Part shown: one piece after another, positions 32,801 through 41,786 of the stretch
Layout of the letters: each line of letters opens with the position of its first letter
How positions within the stretch are numbered: position 1 is the stretch's first letter
Source: Nectonema munidae
Lineage: Eukaryota > Nematomorpha > Nectonematoida > Nectonematidae
Reading direction: 5' to 3'
NCBI GenBank assembly: GCA_030549495.1
Contig: JAUIRK010000897.1
Coordinates: 766,001 to 830,000 of the forward strand
DNA: 64,000 nt
The notes under the pieces: model-generated
What the model was told of the DNA's origin: nothing
Database searches by the model: none
Seen by the model: the letters and a program-made list of their open reading frames with translations, nothing else
Made by a program: the position numbers and the translations under genes

Positions 32801-33905
32801 AAAATATGCTCATTTATTTTTTGTCTATAGAGGGGTATGCATGCAATTGTTTATGTGTCTTCGTACCACACTTGACAAGCATGCCATAGGTTGCTGACAC
32901 CAGGCTTAGGGTATCTTCTAAAACCTTTATTCAGTCATCGACTCCTTTAAGAAGTTGATGAAAGCTATGGACCCCTTACAAGGAAATTTCCGCTTAAAAA
33001 GTCATAAAAACAACTTTGCATCCATTTAATATTTGTACTTCATTTTACTGACACGAATCATTTGATCTCAAGTGACGTTTTTCAGTTATTTTTACAACTA
33101 CACATTGGTTGACTATTTTCATTCATTGTGAGTTTTTTTTTTTACAAAAATTAAAAACTGTTCACGGACCCCCTGAGACACAGCCATGGACCCCTAGGGA
33201 TCCGTGGATGCCAGGTTAAGAACAAATGTTCTATAAATTAATTATTGTATAAATTTCATTGGATCTAACGCGTTAAATTCGTATAGAGAATTTTTAAAAC
33301 TGATTATTATGCACTTGTATAACTTTCTTTCGGTACCACCTTTATATACCACAAGTTTTCTTTGACTATCACTAATGTAATTAATAATTATTTTACGTCA
33401 TTCTACTGAATAAAGCTTTCCATATAATATTCAAAATCCCACTTTTTGAAAATTGTCTAAAATTTTTTTTGTTAGGTTTAAGCCAAATGAGTAAGCAAAA
33501 ATAATTTCTAACTCAAGTGTAGATAATGTAAATTTTTTATAAACCTCTTAAACCGACAAATATGAAAGATAAAGTCCTATTTTTTCTAACAATAATAAAT
33601 CAAACTTATGAATAAAAATATTCATTTTAGAAAAATTACACAACCCCCTTTTATAAGAATATAATAAAAGAGTAAGACAACAACGATCCAGCTAAAGAAA
33701 AATCTAAAAAATTTGTAAAAATTGAAAATACACAATAATAAAGATAATATATTAGTGATTTAATAATATTCTAGGAATACCTCAAACAGATAATCGTTGA
33801 TGGCACAGTGTAAAACCACAAAAATAAATGAGTAGAAGAAAGCGTTGAGAAAATCGTAACGTCCATACGAATATCTATTGTGAAGAACAGATATCGACTC
33901 AGATT
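20587..33905 (-). CDS. TRAM: TRAM-family gene (translocating-chain-associated membrane protein), eight exons; N-terminal exon not firmly found
   Basis: TRAM is a multi-spanning ER membrane protein with a TLC domain that sits beside the Sec61 channel and helps certain signal sequences and membrane segments insert. Eight minus-strand exons, in order 33781-33905, 30367-30480, 28736-28825, 26989-27042, 26867-26937, 24651-24761, 22562-22714 and 20587-20809, join in phase into about 312 residues. They match human TRAM1 piece by piece: RYSYGRYDFLNAFFYSF / YYYGIKDLATVFFYM, KINKKTFSK / KINRRMHFSK, LWREYPH / LWRAYPH, MELYFLKIKK / PELYFQKTKK, LNRLGLFLIAIQYF / LNHLGLVLLVLHYF, and DGNFNTLFVR / TGNFNVLAVR. 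All donors are GT and acceptors AG. The cytosolic tail is lysine-rich (KKKLDKKKKAKREK). Human TRAM1 has 374 residues; about 60 N-terminal ones, with the SHEFVxQNH motif, are missing. One intron is 51 bp; the others are 1.5-3.3 kb and full of transposon pieces. Confidence 0.93.
20875..21192. mobile_element. hAT-type MITE with exact 8-bp target duplication
   Basis: 318 bp flanked by CGAGCAGG on both sides (20867-20874 and 21193-21200). The termini are CAGGCAGGCCCGTAGC and, reverse-complemented, CAGACCCGTAGCCAGC. CAG...CTG ends with 8-bp duplications are hAT hallmarks. The interior has G runs and no coding. It lies in the last TRAM intron, 66 bp from the final exon. Confidence 0.85.
21201..22561. 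other. Remainder of last TRAM intron
   Basis: AT-rich, no gene or recognised element apart from short chance frames. Confidence 0.4.
22562..22714 (-). CDS. TRAM: TRAM exon g
   Basis: Acceptor TATATTTTAG, donor TTAG|GTAGAT; YKVWNCIFVLSRFASLLLAV then IVIFYGLSSKVSNPT... ending DGNFNTLFV(R). Matches TRAM SLWAVLFVLGRLLTLILSVL and GNFNVLAVR. Confidence 0.93.
23488..23645 (-). mobile_element. tRNA-derived SINE (family 2), decayed
   Basis: On the minus strand a tRNA-like head runs from about 23640: an A-box-like GAGTAAGGTTGG, then GGGTTTCGATAAC, and a clear B box GGGTTCGATCC near 23576. It lies in a TRAM intron. Unlike the SINEs at 41 kb it has no AAGTGCTTTGATATC tail. Confidence 0.55.
24651..24761 (-). 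CDS. TRAM: TRAM exon f
   Basis: Acceptor CATTTTTAG, donor ATTGG|GTATTA; codes LNRLGLFLIAIQYFEQGVFH, then TIRCFEVFERKPLTNI. Matches TRAM LNHLGLVLLVLHYFVEFLFH followed by ISRLFYF. Confidence 0.92.
25380..26185 (+). mobile_element. I-like LINE, 5'-truncated fragment with intact 3' tail
   Basis: Plus-strand broken frames resemble the RNase H and C-terminal region of the LINE at 48.6-53.5 kb (for example CPSHSAI...VDILAKQSLH, and RWLTGYYPCKNNI against RWLSSHCPCNAYF). It ends with AAGTGCTTTGACATCTC followed by (ACCT)n at 26157-26180, the same tail as that LINE and the 41-kb SINEs. It sits in a TRAM intron in antisense direction. Confidence 0.7.
26867..26937 (-). CDS. TRAM: TRAM exon e (71 bp, behind a 51-bp intron)
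   Basis: Acceptor TTTTTTTAAG, donor TTGAA|GTAATT; 23 codons plus two bases (EFFFNYCLGPVVHIVIIFLA...). The two trailing bases AA join the first C of the next exon to give Asn, producing LAYFLNLNRLGL against human GAYLLNLNHLGL. The intron to the previous exon is 26938-26988, only 51 bp. Confidence 0.88.
26989..27042 (-). CDS. TRAM: TRAM exon d (54 bp)
   Basis: Acceptor GATTTAAG, donor AAAAAG|GTTTTT; 18 codons FSFWSHYFMELYFLKIKK, matching TRAM LAYWLHAFPELYFQKTKK. Too short for an ordinary reading-frame scan; found by position and phase. Confidence 0.9.
27185..27400 (+). pseudogene. hAT (ZBED-type) transposase C-terminal scrap
   Basis: LSERANFSVVIVIKKKYRNI followed by VHLENNSHNSLSSATSKFEN resembles the C-terminal dimerisation block of ZBED5-like transposases ('SEQSFSxMxxIKxKYRNRLxLExxL...L..L.PNxExLV'). 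The open frame runs on to 27607 but only this part is recognisable. Inside a TRAM intron, opposite strand. Confidence 0.5.
27607..28200 (-). mobile_element. RTE-like LINE 3' fragment
   Basis: The minus strand encodes LIERRRLRWFGHVNRRPPEE near 27880-27820, the same C-terminal signature as the element at 16.05 kb. It ends in a TTTATTTATTTATA tail at 27607-27632. A block at 28.10-28.20 kb (GGAGGAGGGTTTTGCG, CAGGAAGTGCATCCAGC) looks like LINE/SINE-associated repeat sequence and may belong to another element. Confidence 0.55.
28736..28825 (-). CDS. TRAM: TRAM exon c
   Basis: Acceptor TTTTATTTAG, donor ACAG|GTAATT; 30 whole codons, EEYIFSLSSLWREYPHTRMT, then IFTKLFYILQ. Matches TRAM ENYISDPTILWRAYPH followed by MKFFYISQ. 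Confidence 0.92.
28826..29280. other. TRAM intron sequence
   Basis: AT-rich, no recognised element in this 450-bp stretch. Confidence 0.35.
29282..29610. mobile_element. hAT-like non-autonomous element, 5' end (GGCGCAYAT family)
   Basis: Begins CAGGGGCGCATATTC with a G run at 29346-29356. The following block (CAATAATTTTGAAG, ATCTTTATTATATC, TTGGCTTGTGAGTA) recurs at 31.41-31.47 kb. No matching right end is visible. Confidence 0.5.
29611..30366. other. TRAM intron sequence
   Basis: Very AT-rich; nothing recognised. Confidence 0.35.
30367..30480 (-). CDS. TRAM: TRAM exon b
   Basis: Acceptor GTTTTAG, donor CAA|GTAAAC; 38 whole codons (KINKKTFSKLRSFKLAESLG, then a hydrophobic span). Matches the TRAM cytosolic loop KINRxxHxSKxKxSKFNESGQL and the following helix. 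Confidence 0.9.
30586..30660. mobile_element. hAT-like terminus (GGCGCACAT family), solo
   Basis: TAGAGGCGCACATTC followed by a G-rich block and GAAATCGCTTTCGCCC. Same family as 29.28, 31.37 and 36.92 kb. Only one end is identifiable. Confidence 0.4.
30661..31365. other. TRAM intron sequence
   Basis: AT-rich with no supported feature. Confidence 0.3.
31366..31500. mobile_element. hAT-like terminus (GGCGCAYAT family)
   Basis: CAAGGGCGCATATCGGG, then CAATAATTTTGAA and TTTGGCTTGTGAGTAG, shared with 29.3-29.5 kb. The right end is not seen. Confidence 0.45.
31951..32154. mobile_element. Palindromic MITE
   Basis: Outer ends CATTAGGTACCGCT and, reverse-complemented, CATTAGTTTGTCCGCT. A second inverted pair lies inside (GTTAACCCGTTATCGACCA against GGTTAACCGATTATTATCG). 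204 bp, able to fold as a long hairpin; superfamily unknown. Confidence 0.55.
32550..32750. mobile_element. Tigger/pogo-like MITE with TA duplication
   Basis: Left TIR CAGTATAGATCCTTTATAAC after TA (32548-32549); right TIR, reverse-complemented, CATTATAGATCTTTTATAAC before TA (32751-32752). 201 bp, non-coding, in the first recognised TRAM intron. Confidence 0.8.
32880..33228. mobile_element. hAT-like non-autonomous fragment
   Basis: CTATGGACCCCTTACAAGG near 32966 and the inverted-looking GGACCCCCTGAGACACAGCC, then GGGATCCGTGGATGCC near 33170-33215. This 'ggaccccc...ccgtgg' style is common at ends of hAT-derived repeats. The boundaries are not resolved. Confidence 0.35.
33781..33905 (-). CDS. 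TRAM: TRAM exon a (first recognised)
   Basis: Acceptor TTTTTTTAG, donor GAG|GTATTC. It starts with two bases that complete a split codon and encodes SESISVLHNRYSYGRYDFLN, then AFFYSFIFVVLHCAINDYLFE. This covers the first lumenal loop and the second membrane span. 125 bp. Confidence 0.9.
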
Positions 33906-33967
33906 CTAAAAAAAGAAGAAAATACAAGGAAAGAAGTACATAAGTTAACTTTTGCATAAGTATATAC

Positions 33968-34315
33968 CAGTAGTGGGCAAATCTGGCTGTCGGGCCGCAT
34001 GAGAGGCTCTTTGTTAAAACTGTTGTGGCTCTTTTGATTAGCCAGTTGTTCTCTAAACTATTTTTTGAGCGTGTGCACAACCCGTATTAACCAGTTGAAA
34101 ACGCTTTTTTAACTGTATTCCTTTCCCAAAGAACTTATTTTCACAAGAATACACAACATTTTTTTGTTAATTTGGTCTAAAATTTACATTTTATATTCTT
34201 TTCTGTAAAAATGAGATTAAATCAAAAAATTTTAAACTTAGATATTCTTGTGGCTCTTTATAAGACATTGAAAATAATTTATGGTTCTTCTTATCCTGTT
34301 ATGTGCCCATTCCTG
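33968..34315. mobile_element. hAT-type MITE, 8-bp target duplication (7 of 8)
   Basis: Termini CAGTAGTGGGCAAAT and, reverse-complemented, CAGGAATGGGCACAT. Flanks GTATATAC (33960-33967) and TTATATAC (34316-34323) differ at one base. 348 bp, non-coding. It ends only 62 bp upstream of the first recognised TRAM exon. Confidence 0.8.
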
Positions 34316-34439
34316 TTATATACGAATTATTTTTATCGTATCCTCTAAAAGGGTAAGGATGAATTCGGATCCGGTATATGTTGTTCTTTTACTTTGTACT
34401 ACAAACTTAAATAACCTTTATTAATTAAAAAAAATTATT

Positions 34440-34660
34440 TTCACATTAAGCCTTATACTACGTCCTTCGAGTGATATTTCACCTAATTCATTTTATAAAC
34501 AGTGATATAAATATTACTGAAAAATAATTAGAAGGATCATGCTAAATATCCTCCTAAATTTAGTTTTTCATATGATCAAGATTGATTTTTTTTTTCAATT
34601 ATCAAATCGCACTTACAAAAGAACCTACCGGTTATGCCTTTGGGTGAAATTTCATCTTAT
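34440..34660. repeat. Pair of direct subterminal repeats before piggyBac
   Basis: CCTTCGAGTGATATTTCACC near 34470 and CCTTTGGGTGAAATTTCATC near 34637 are direct copies about 170 bp apart, just upstream of the piggyBac frame. They may be transposase-binding repeats of that element's left end. Confidence 0.4.
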
Positions 34661-34740
34661 ATATTAATAATATTATTATATTTATGATAAAAAAACAATA
34701 TTTTTTTTTAATTCCTTTTCTTTTTTTGCTCCATAAAAAG

Positions 34741-35705
34741 ATGAATCTAGAAGATTGTAGTGATGAAGAAATCTTTGATTTTATGTCTGGTTCTGAGGAA
34801 GATATAATTCAGGGTAATGAAGAAAGCTCAAGTGATAATGAAATAAGTAGTGACGAACTTAATCATTTTACATCTGAAGGGTTTTTTCAAAAGATAATTC
34901 TTTACTATGTTTTAGACTTGATAAAAAAATTTGAAAGGGAGAACCGTTGTGTGCGATTATTTTTTTTACCACTTGAGCTTGCAGTGAATTTACTCAAGCT
35001 CAAAACGACACTGTTGAGACAGTTCGTTCAGATAAAAAAAAAAGCATAAAAAAGAGCTTCAGTTTTAACAAGTTTACTTCACTGATGACGTGACTTTGAT
35101 TCACTACATTTCAAACAAATATAAAGTAGTTTCTGTTTTCAGTACACTTCATCGTGGTAAATATGTTTCTTCTGATGAAAAAAAGTTACTCGAAATAATA
35201 TATTTCTATAATAAAAATAAATTAGGTGTACATACTTTCGATCAAATGATACGAAAAACAAATCGCTCACATTTTGCCTTGATTTGCAACATTATAGATA
35301 TTCTTGTTTCAATGCTTTTGTGTTATGGACAGAAGTGAATCTCAATTGGAACAATAAGTTATTTAGGAGGGGTCTGTTTCCTGAACATCTGGGATTCGAC
35401 CTTATGAAAAATGAAATGTTGAGACTTTTTACACTTCATGATGTTCAAGCATAAATAATGAAGTGTACAATTCTCCAGGGCCATCAAAAAGAAAATTTTC
35501 AAAAGGAGCTCGATGTGGACATTGTCTTGGCAAGGACATGACAGCGTACTCCAAATGTGAAAAGTGTCAAATTTATTTATGGGGTGAACACAAAAAGGCT
35601 ATATTTTATTGTGAAAAATATTTAAAATTTAAACAGCGTTCAAATTACCAGGCAAAAAGGGTACAAAAGTTAAACTTTTTCGAAGATGCAAACTTGTTTA
35701 AAAAA
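34741..35705 (+). pseudogene. piggyBac transposase with internal deletion
   Basis: The N-terminus (MNLEDCSDEEIFDFMSGSEE...) has the acidic lead of piggyBac transposases. The frame then jumps, without the central DDE core, to VVSVFSTLHRGKYVSSDEKK, then IIYFYNKNKLGVHTFDQMIR (piggyBac 'FYNKTKGGVDTVDQM'). It ends with a cysteine finger: RCGHCLGKDMTAYSKCEKC. Three frames are used. This resembles an internally deleted, non-autonomous copy, different in sequence from the scraps at 13.7 and 46.9 kb. Confidence 0.75.
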
Positions 35706-35719
35706 TGAAAATCATCTAT

Positions 35720-36880
35720 CTATCATTAACCACACTAAGGTAAATTTAGCAAAAGTCAGAGGAATGGCAATGGGTGACCAAGACAAACCGTAAGCCCCAC
35801 ATATGATATGCGCAAGCTTTAGATCTACTCCAGAAGAAGGGCTAAGATGTAAAGGAAGGGCAATGCCTTTTGCAATTCCCAGAGTATGGAAAAAAAGGGA
35901 AATGACAGAATTTGACATTTACTATGATATTAGCGATGGGTTGTATTATTGTAAGAATGTTATTAGTTTGCTGATTGTTCTTAAAGCCACGCATGATCCT
36001 TCAGAATGGAAACTGCTCATAGATAGCTCATTACGAGGCCTCAAAGTCGTATCATTGCACAATAGAAATAAATATCCATCTTTGCCTCTTGCATACTCCA
36101 TATAAAAGAAAACTATGATAATGTCAAACTTGTTGAAAAAATTAATTATCTTGAATTCAAGTGGAATTTTTGTGGTGATTTTAAGATGATGTCCTTTTTG
36201 TTTTGCTTTAGGGGGGTTACACAAAGTATTCATGTTTCTCTTGCTATAGTAAGGCTAATGATGCTCATTATTAGAAAGTTAATTGGCCTCCTTGAACTAA
36301 ATTGAAGCTAGGTATGCTAAATTTTCTAAGACAACCTCTAGTAGAGCCCAACAACGTCCATTTATGCACAATTCATATTAAATTTGGATTATTAAAACAT
36401 TTTGTTAAGATCTTAGATTTTAAAAGAGAGGATTTTGAAGAAATTCGTATCATGTATCCAAAGCTATCTGAAGCTAAGATTAAAGATGGTATATTTATTG
36501 GACTCTAAGTAGATGCAATGTTGAAGTTAGAAAAAAAGGAAAGAGCAATGAAAGATATTGAAAAGGAAGCCTGGTGTGCAGTTGGAAAGGTAGTTTGTGG
36601 ATATTTGAGAAATCAAAAGAATCCTAATTACAAATAACTCTCGTATTGAGAGTTACAAAAACTGGGTTGTCGTATATCTGAAACTTTATTTTTTGAATTC
36701 TCACTTTGATTTTTTTCTAAAAAATTTGATTTCAGTGAGGAGGGATAGTGAGCGATTTGAAAAGGACATTGCAACAATTGGACGAAGGCATTAAAGACGA
36801 AGGGTAAGTGCTATGATGGGTGATTATATGTGGTCTAAAGTGAGAAAATGGGTAGTATACACTATAGAAAGTCTCTTCAA
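35720..36880 (+). pseudogene. Decayed copy of a multicopy gene family found in repeat-rich invertebrate genomes (function unknown)
   Basis: Broken plus-strand frames keep a recognisable order: KVRGMAMGDQDKP...APH, then GRAMPFAIPRVWKKRE, then WKLLIDSSLRGLKVVSLHNR followed by NKYPSLPLAYS. Next comes PLVEPNNVHLCTIHIKFGLL, then YPKLSEAKIKDGIF, and finally SERFEKDIATIGRRH. I recognise this string from unnamed, highly repeated predicted proteins of aphids, Hydra and arachnids ('DQDKPWAPH', 'LFIDSSKRSLKCVLLHNGN', 'SEEQGERFHQDI'). I know no assigned function; it is probably transposon-associated. It directly follows the piggyBac remnant. Confidence 0.65.
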
Positions 36881-37164
36881 AGCACATTTAATCTTAAAAA
36901 AAAAGTTGTCAAAGTATTAACCAGAGGCGCACATCCTCAAAATTATTGGGGGGGGGGCGAAATATTTTGTTGCAATTTTCAAAATTAGTGGTCTGGAAAT
37001 ACTACGGGAGACCAAATATTCAAGCAATCCTTTAAAATAGAGTGTATTCAGCGCATACCTAAAGTCCTAAATTTATAAAATAACTTTATATTTTTTTTTA
37101 CAAAATTAGTGAATTTAAATACTATACTTCAAACGAAAATATTTTAATTAAATTTGCATATCGA

Positions 37165-37757
37165 CTATAGTGGGTAGAAAAAATGCCCCAATTAAAAAGT
37201 AGGAAAAAATGCCCTCGAAAAAAATGCCCAAATTTAAAATTAGGAAAAAATGCCCCAACACAAAAAAATTTAAAAAATTATTAATTAAAATTAAAAAAAA
37301 AAATTTTTTTTAAAAGATATGTCAAATAAAGATTTTTTGTAAAAAGAAACAAAAAGTCAACTTTTCATTTAAAACATTTAAAATTTAATTAAAGTAAACT
37401 AAAAAACTCAGCATACAATTTTTTAAATACAAAAAAATTTTTTATAAAACAGCAAATATTTTTGGACTTTGTGTGTATCAGAACACTTTCCAAATATAAT
37501 TTGTATTTTAACTGATTTTAAGAACACATTCCCACAAATCTGCACCTTTGCTATTGTTTTCAAGAACTTTATAAAGAAAAAACCCTATAGATTAAGAAAT
37601 TTTTAGAAATTTAGCTTTTCAAAACGGTACCAAATAAAAATATTTATATAATTAAAAAAAATCCTGAAAATCAAAAATTAGGGGGCATTTTTTTCTACTT
37701 TTTAATAGGGGGCATTTATTCCAGGGGTATTTTTCAAGGGCATTTTTACCTACAACC
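37165..37757. mobile_element. MITE with inverted arrays of AAAAATGCCC units
   Basis: The left end has four or five units (GGTAGAAAAAATGCCCC, GTAGGAAAAAATGCCC, GAAAAAAATGCCC and so on). The right end has the same units inverted, the last being GGGCATTTTTACCTAC. AT-rich non-coding interior. Terminal arrays like this act as transposase-binding repeats in several DNA transposon groups; which one is unknown. Confidence 0.65.
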
Positions 37758-37961
37758 ATCGAATATAGATTAGTTTAAAAAAATCCAAAATTGTTAGGGG
37801 GTGGAATAGGCTTTTCATTTGAAAAATGAAATAGTCTACCAGGCACATTACAGGAATTGAGGAAAGGATATTTGATTCATAAAGAAAACAAATAACTGAA
37901 GGTTGGATAGTTTTATATGAGTGAATGTAGTCTAAAGGCAAAGAGTCTACTAGACACCCTG

Positions 37962-38061
37962 CGATGTTTATATGAAAAAATGTGATTGATTCAGGGGCAA
38001 GGGTATAAAATGAAGTTATAATTGTGCAAACAAAAATAAAACAAAAAAAATTAGATAGCAT
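37962..38061 (-). CDS. Candidate N-terminal TRAM exon (uncertain)
   Basis: MLSNFFCFIFVCTIITSFYT then LAPESITFFHINIA, ending ATCGCAG|GTGTCT. The single trailing base G would join AA of the exon at 33905 to give Glu. The phase fits, and the pattern loosely resembles TRAM's first span (MVFxxGLMFxxTxxxASxxFxxLxxNV). Against it: the conserved SHEFVxQNHADI start is absent, there is no acceptor upstream, and it lies between hAT termini. Confidence 0.25.
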
Positions 38062-38280
38062 TATTTCATTTTACTCAGCATCATTCAAAAATAGTTTAAA
38101 AGCTAAATTGATACACGCTACAAAAATCTACAAAAAGTAAATAACTTTTAACATTTTGCAATGATTTGCCTTTTATAATAACTTTTAAGGAAAAATCTAT
38201 CAGAAAAAGTTATAGAGCTTCAACAAAAACTAAAAAATTTTAGAGCATAACTTAAGTTTTTTGAAAACTAATTTCGTATC

Positions 38281-38345
38281 CCCTAAGGGTTTCCCAAAGT
38301 GGGTTCCACGGAACCCAAGGGTTCCGTGAAGCCTTTTTAGGAGTC
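38281..38345. repeat. hAT-like terminal motif
   Basis: GGGTTTCCCAAAGTGGGTTC then CACGGAACCCAAGGGTTCCG: a self-complementary GGGTTCC/GGAACCC block typical of hAT-derived ends. No partner end is seen. Confidence 0.35.
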
Positions 38346-39119
38346 CCGCGATGCGAAATTGAAAAGCCATTTTATTCACACTCAGCACTAATTTAGAACA
38401 CGAATATAAATATTTACATTTTTTACTTTTGTTTGAACCTTCCAAATCGCAGTAAAATGTCTGCGCTACTTTAAAATTTCATTTTTTTTTAAATTCGTTC
38501 TTTTAAGTTCTTATCGCACAAAAAATAAATTTATTAGCTAAGAGAAAATATTATTTAAGTAAATTTTTTATTTAGTCTAACACTTTATTTATTTTAAATC
38601 TACCCCTTTCTTTTTATTTATTTTTTTATTATTTTTCTGAAGAAGGATTTCTAATCCGTGATATTTTTTATAATTCCTTTTTTCAACAATATATTCACTA
38701 ATAGCAATGCTTCTTTAGCACCACTCCTTTTTGTTTTAAATTCTTGTCTTAGGTTATACTAGTTACTAGTACTTGAATTTTAATTAGGATAGATTTGATA
38801 TATGTTTGTGTGGGTCTTGTTTTGTGTGTTTTAATGTTTCTTCACTAGTTTTCGCTGAACGAAGTATGGAGTCTTTCTCCCAGCACTTTTTAACTTAAAT
38901 ATATTTTAGATACGATGAATATGAATGCAATTTTTTATAAATATGAAAAAAGGTATAATAGGATTTGAATTAAATCAATACCAGCAAAATTTTTTATAAA
39001 GAACTATTTAAAAAATATAGAAATTTTTTTATATAATATATAGTATATTATAAAACTACAATACATTATATTTTTTTCAGATCTTAAAGCATATTCAAAT
39101 TATAACCTGTTCAATTTTG

Positions 39120-39955
<836 letters not shown>

Positions 39956-39976
39956 CCCCCCGGATGTGCATCCCTG

Positions 39977-40845
39977 GTACAGAAAGGAGTTGGTGTGTTC
40001 ATTTATTTTTCTTTGAATAAAATAACTACTACTTAAGATAAATTTGCGGATATAACAAAATAAAAGTTTAAGAATAAATATAAAAAAATGATCGATATTT
40101 CATGAAAACCAATACGATTCGTGAATTTAGTGGCAAAAACACATATAGAAATTTTAAAAAATTTAATAAACCTTGTTATTAAATCAATAGCTATACGAAT
40201 GTGAAAAAAATAAAAGTTGAACGATATTTGAGATGATAAGCACTTCCATAGTTTAAATTCGATAATAGAAAATATTTTACTATTAAAATCATATTTTGGT
40301 TAATTCATATTATTTTTTATAAAACTAATAAATGAAAAGCGATAAAATATTAAAACCCATAAATTTAATAAAAATTAACATGAATTGAATACAAGAAAAT
40401 TTAGCAATATTAATGATACTTGTTGGTTCTCCTTGAGAGTTTACAAGATGTCCAAATTTCCAAAATTTTGTAAAGAAAGTATTTTTCTAAAATTGTAAAC
40501 TGAAGAGTAAATAGTTAAATCATAAACAAAAAAATACTATTTGATTTGAAGCAAATATAACAATCGCAATGAAACAGGAAACTATATCAGCATGATTCTG
40601 AATAAAAAATTCTTGACTAAAATACGGAGGATTCTTCGGTTTCTTCTTAATTACCATCGTAATATGCCACGAATGATTGAAAAAATATTGATCGAAAAGG
40701 AAAAAAAAATTAGTAAAAAAAAATATATAATAAGGAATAAATTTTTACCTTCAAGATTTTAAAATAAAGAAAAGATTTATATTAAATTTTAATATTATTT
40801 TTTTAAATGATTGAGAACACAGTTTGAGAAACAATACTTTATATA
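39977..40845. other. AT-rich spacer
   Basis: No supported feature. Confidence 0.35.
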
Positions 40846-40849
40846 TGTG

Positions 40850-41015
40850 TTGGTTGCTTGGTTGGAGATATCAAAACACTTTCAGCCGTAAGGCTATATA
40901 TATATATGCTCGCATTATGCTTAAAGATGGTTAATCACAGTTTTTGGAAAAAAATTTTAAGAAATAGGGGGGGGGGGCTTGGGGATCGAACCTCTGACAT
41001 TCAACTGTGACTCAA
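40850..41015 (-). mobile_element. tRNA-derived SINE, copy A
   Basis: Minus strand: B box GGTTCGATCCCC near 40987, a C run, ACTGTGATTAACCATC, GCGAGCATATATATATATAG, then CGGCTGAAAGTGTTTTGATA and TCTCCAACCAAGCAACC. Same order as copy B at 41.6 kb but with a damaged head. Confidence 0.7.
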
Positions 41016-41599
41016 AATTTCAATTTTATAAGGCTGAGACAGTTTATCCACATAAAATATTGATTTTCAAAAAAAAATTTATCAAATATTTTTTTTAAAT
41101 GATGTTTTATCTGGATAAGAGAGATAAAAAGATGAAACTTTACATTTAAATTATTCGTTTAGCAAAACTAGTTTAATATAAAAAAAAAGAAGCAAATCAT
41201 TTTAATAAAAATTTAAATTAGTTGAATAATGAAAGTCATTTATCGAAAAATAATTTATACCAATATATTATGTTAAATATTATACATTCTATTTAGTGTG
41301 AGTTCATTTTGGAAAGATAGATTACATTAAAATTTGTTTCTACACTGACAACAATCTATCAAATTTGTAATTTTGTTTTATTTGGGTGTTTTTGTTTTTG
41401 CTTAAAATAACGCGTCGTTTTATAGAGTTAAAATTTTTACTTTAAGATCTCAAAAATGATTCTATATTCTGGTATTATATATGAAAAAAATATATATATT
41501 ACAACAAATGAATTTTGACCAATACAAAAATTATTTTTTAAAATTTTACGGCATTAGCCATACATATAGATATTATATTATAAAATACACATATAAAAT

Positions 41600-41777
41600 T
41601 TTGGTTGGTTGGAGATATCAAAGCACTTTCAGCCGTAAGGCTATATGCTCGCATTATGCTTAAGATGGTTAATCACAGTTTTTGTGAATTTGTTTTTAGA
41701 GTTGGGAGCCTTAGGGATCGAACCCCTGACCTTCAACTGTTAAGCTGAGAGGTACACCGTAACAACCATTGAGGCTC
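41600..41777 (-). mobile_element. tRNA-derived SINE, copy B, with 9-bp target duplication
   Basis: On the minus strand it starts GAGCCTCAATGGTTGTTACG, has a B box GGGGTTCGATCCC, and closes an acceptor-like stem with AAGGCTC. The body then runs through GCGAGCATATAGCC, a small hairpin (AGCC...GGCT) and GAAAGTGCTTTGATATCTCC, ending CAACCAACC. ATATAAAAT flanks it on both sides (41591-41599 and 41778-41786). The head is a pol III promoter relic of a tRNA, not a working tRNA gene. Confidence 0.85.
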
Positions 41778-41786
41778 ATATAAAAT

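Noticed and set aside
41706-41777. Functional tRNA gene on the minus strand
   Set aside because: The head has a B box and partial acceptor pairing, but the A-box region and anticodon arm are poor, it continues into a SINE body and it is flanked by a target duplication.
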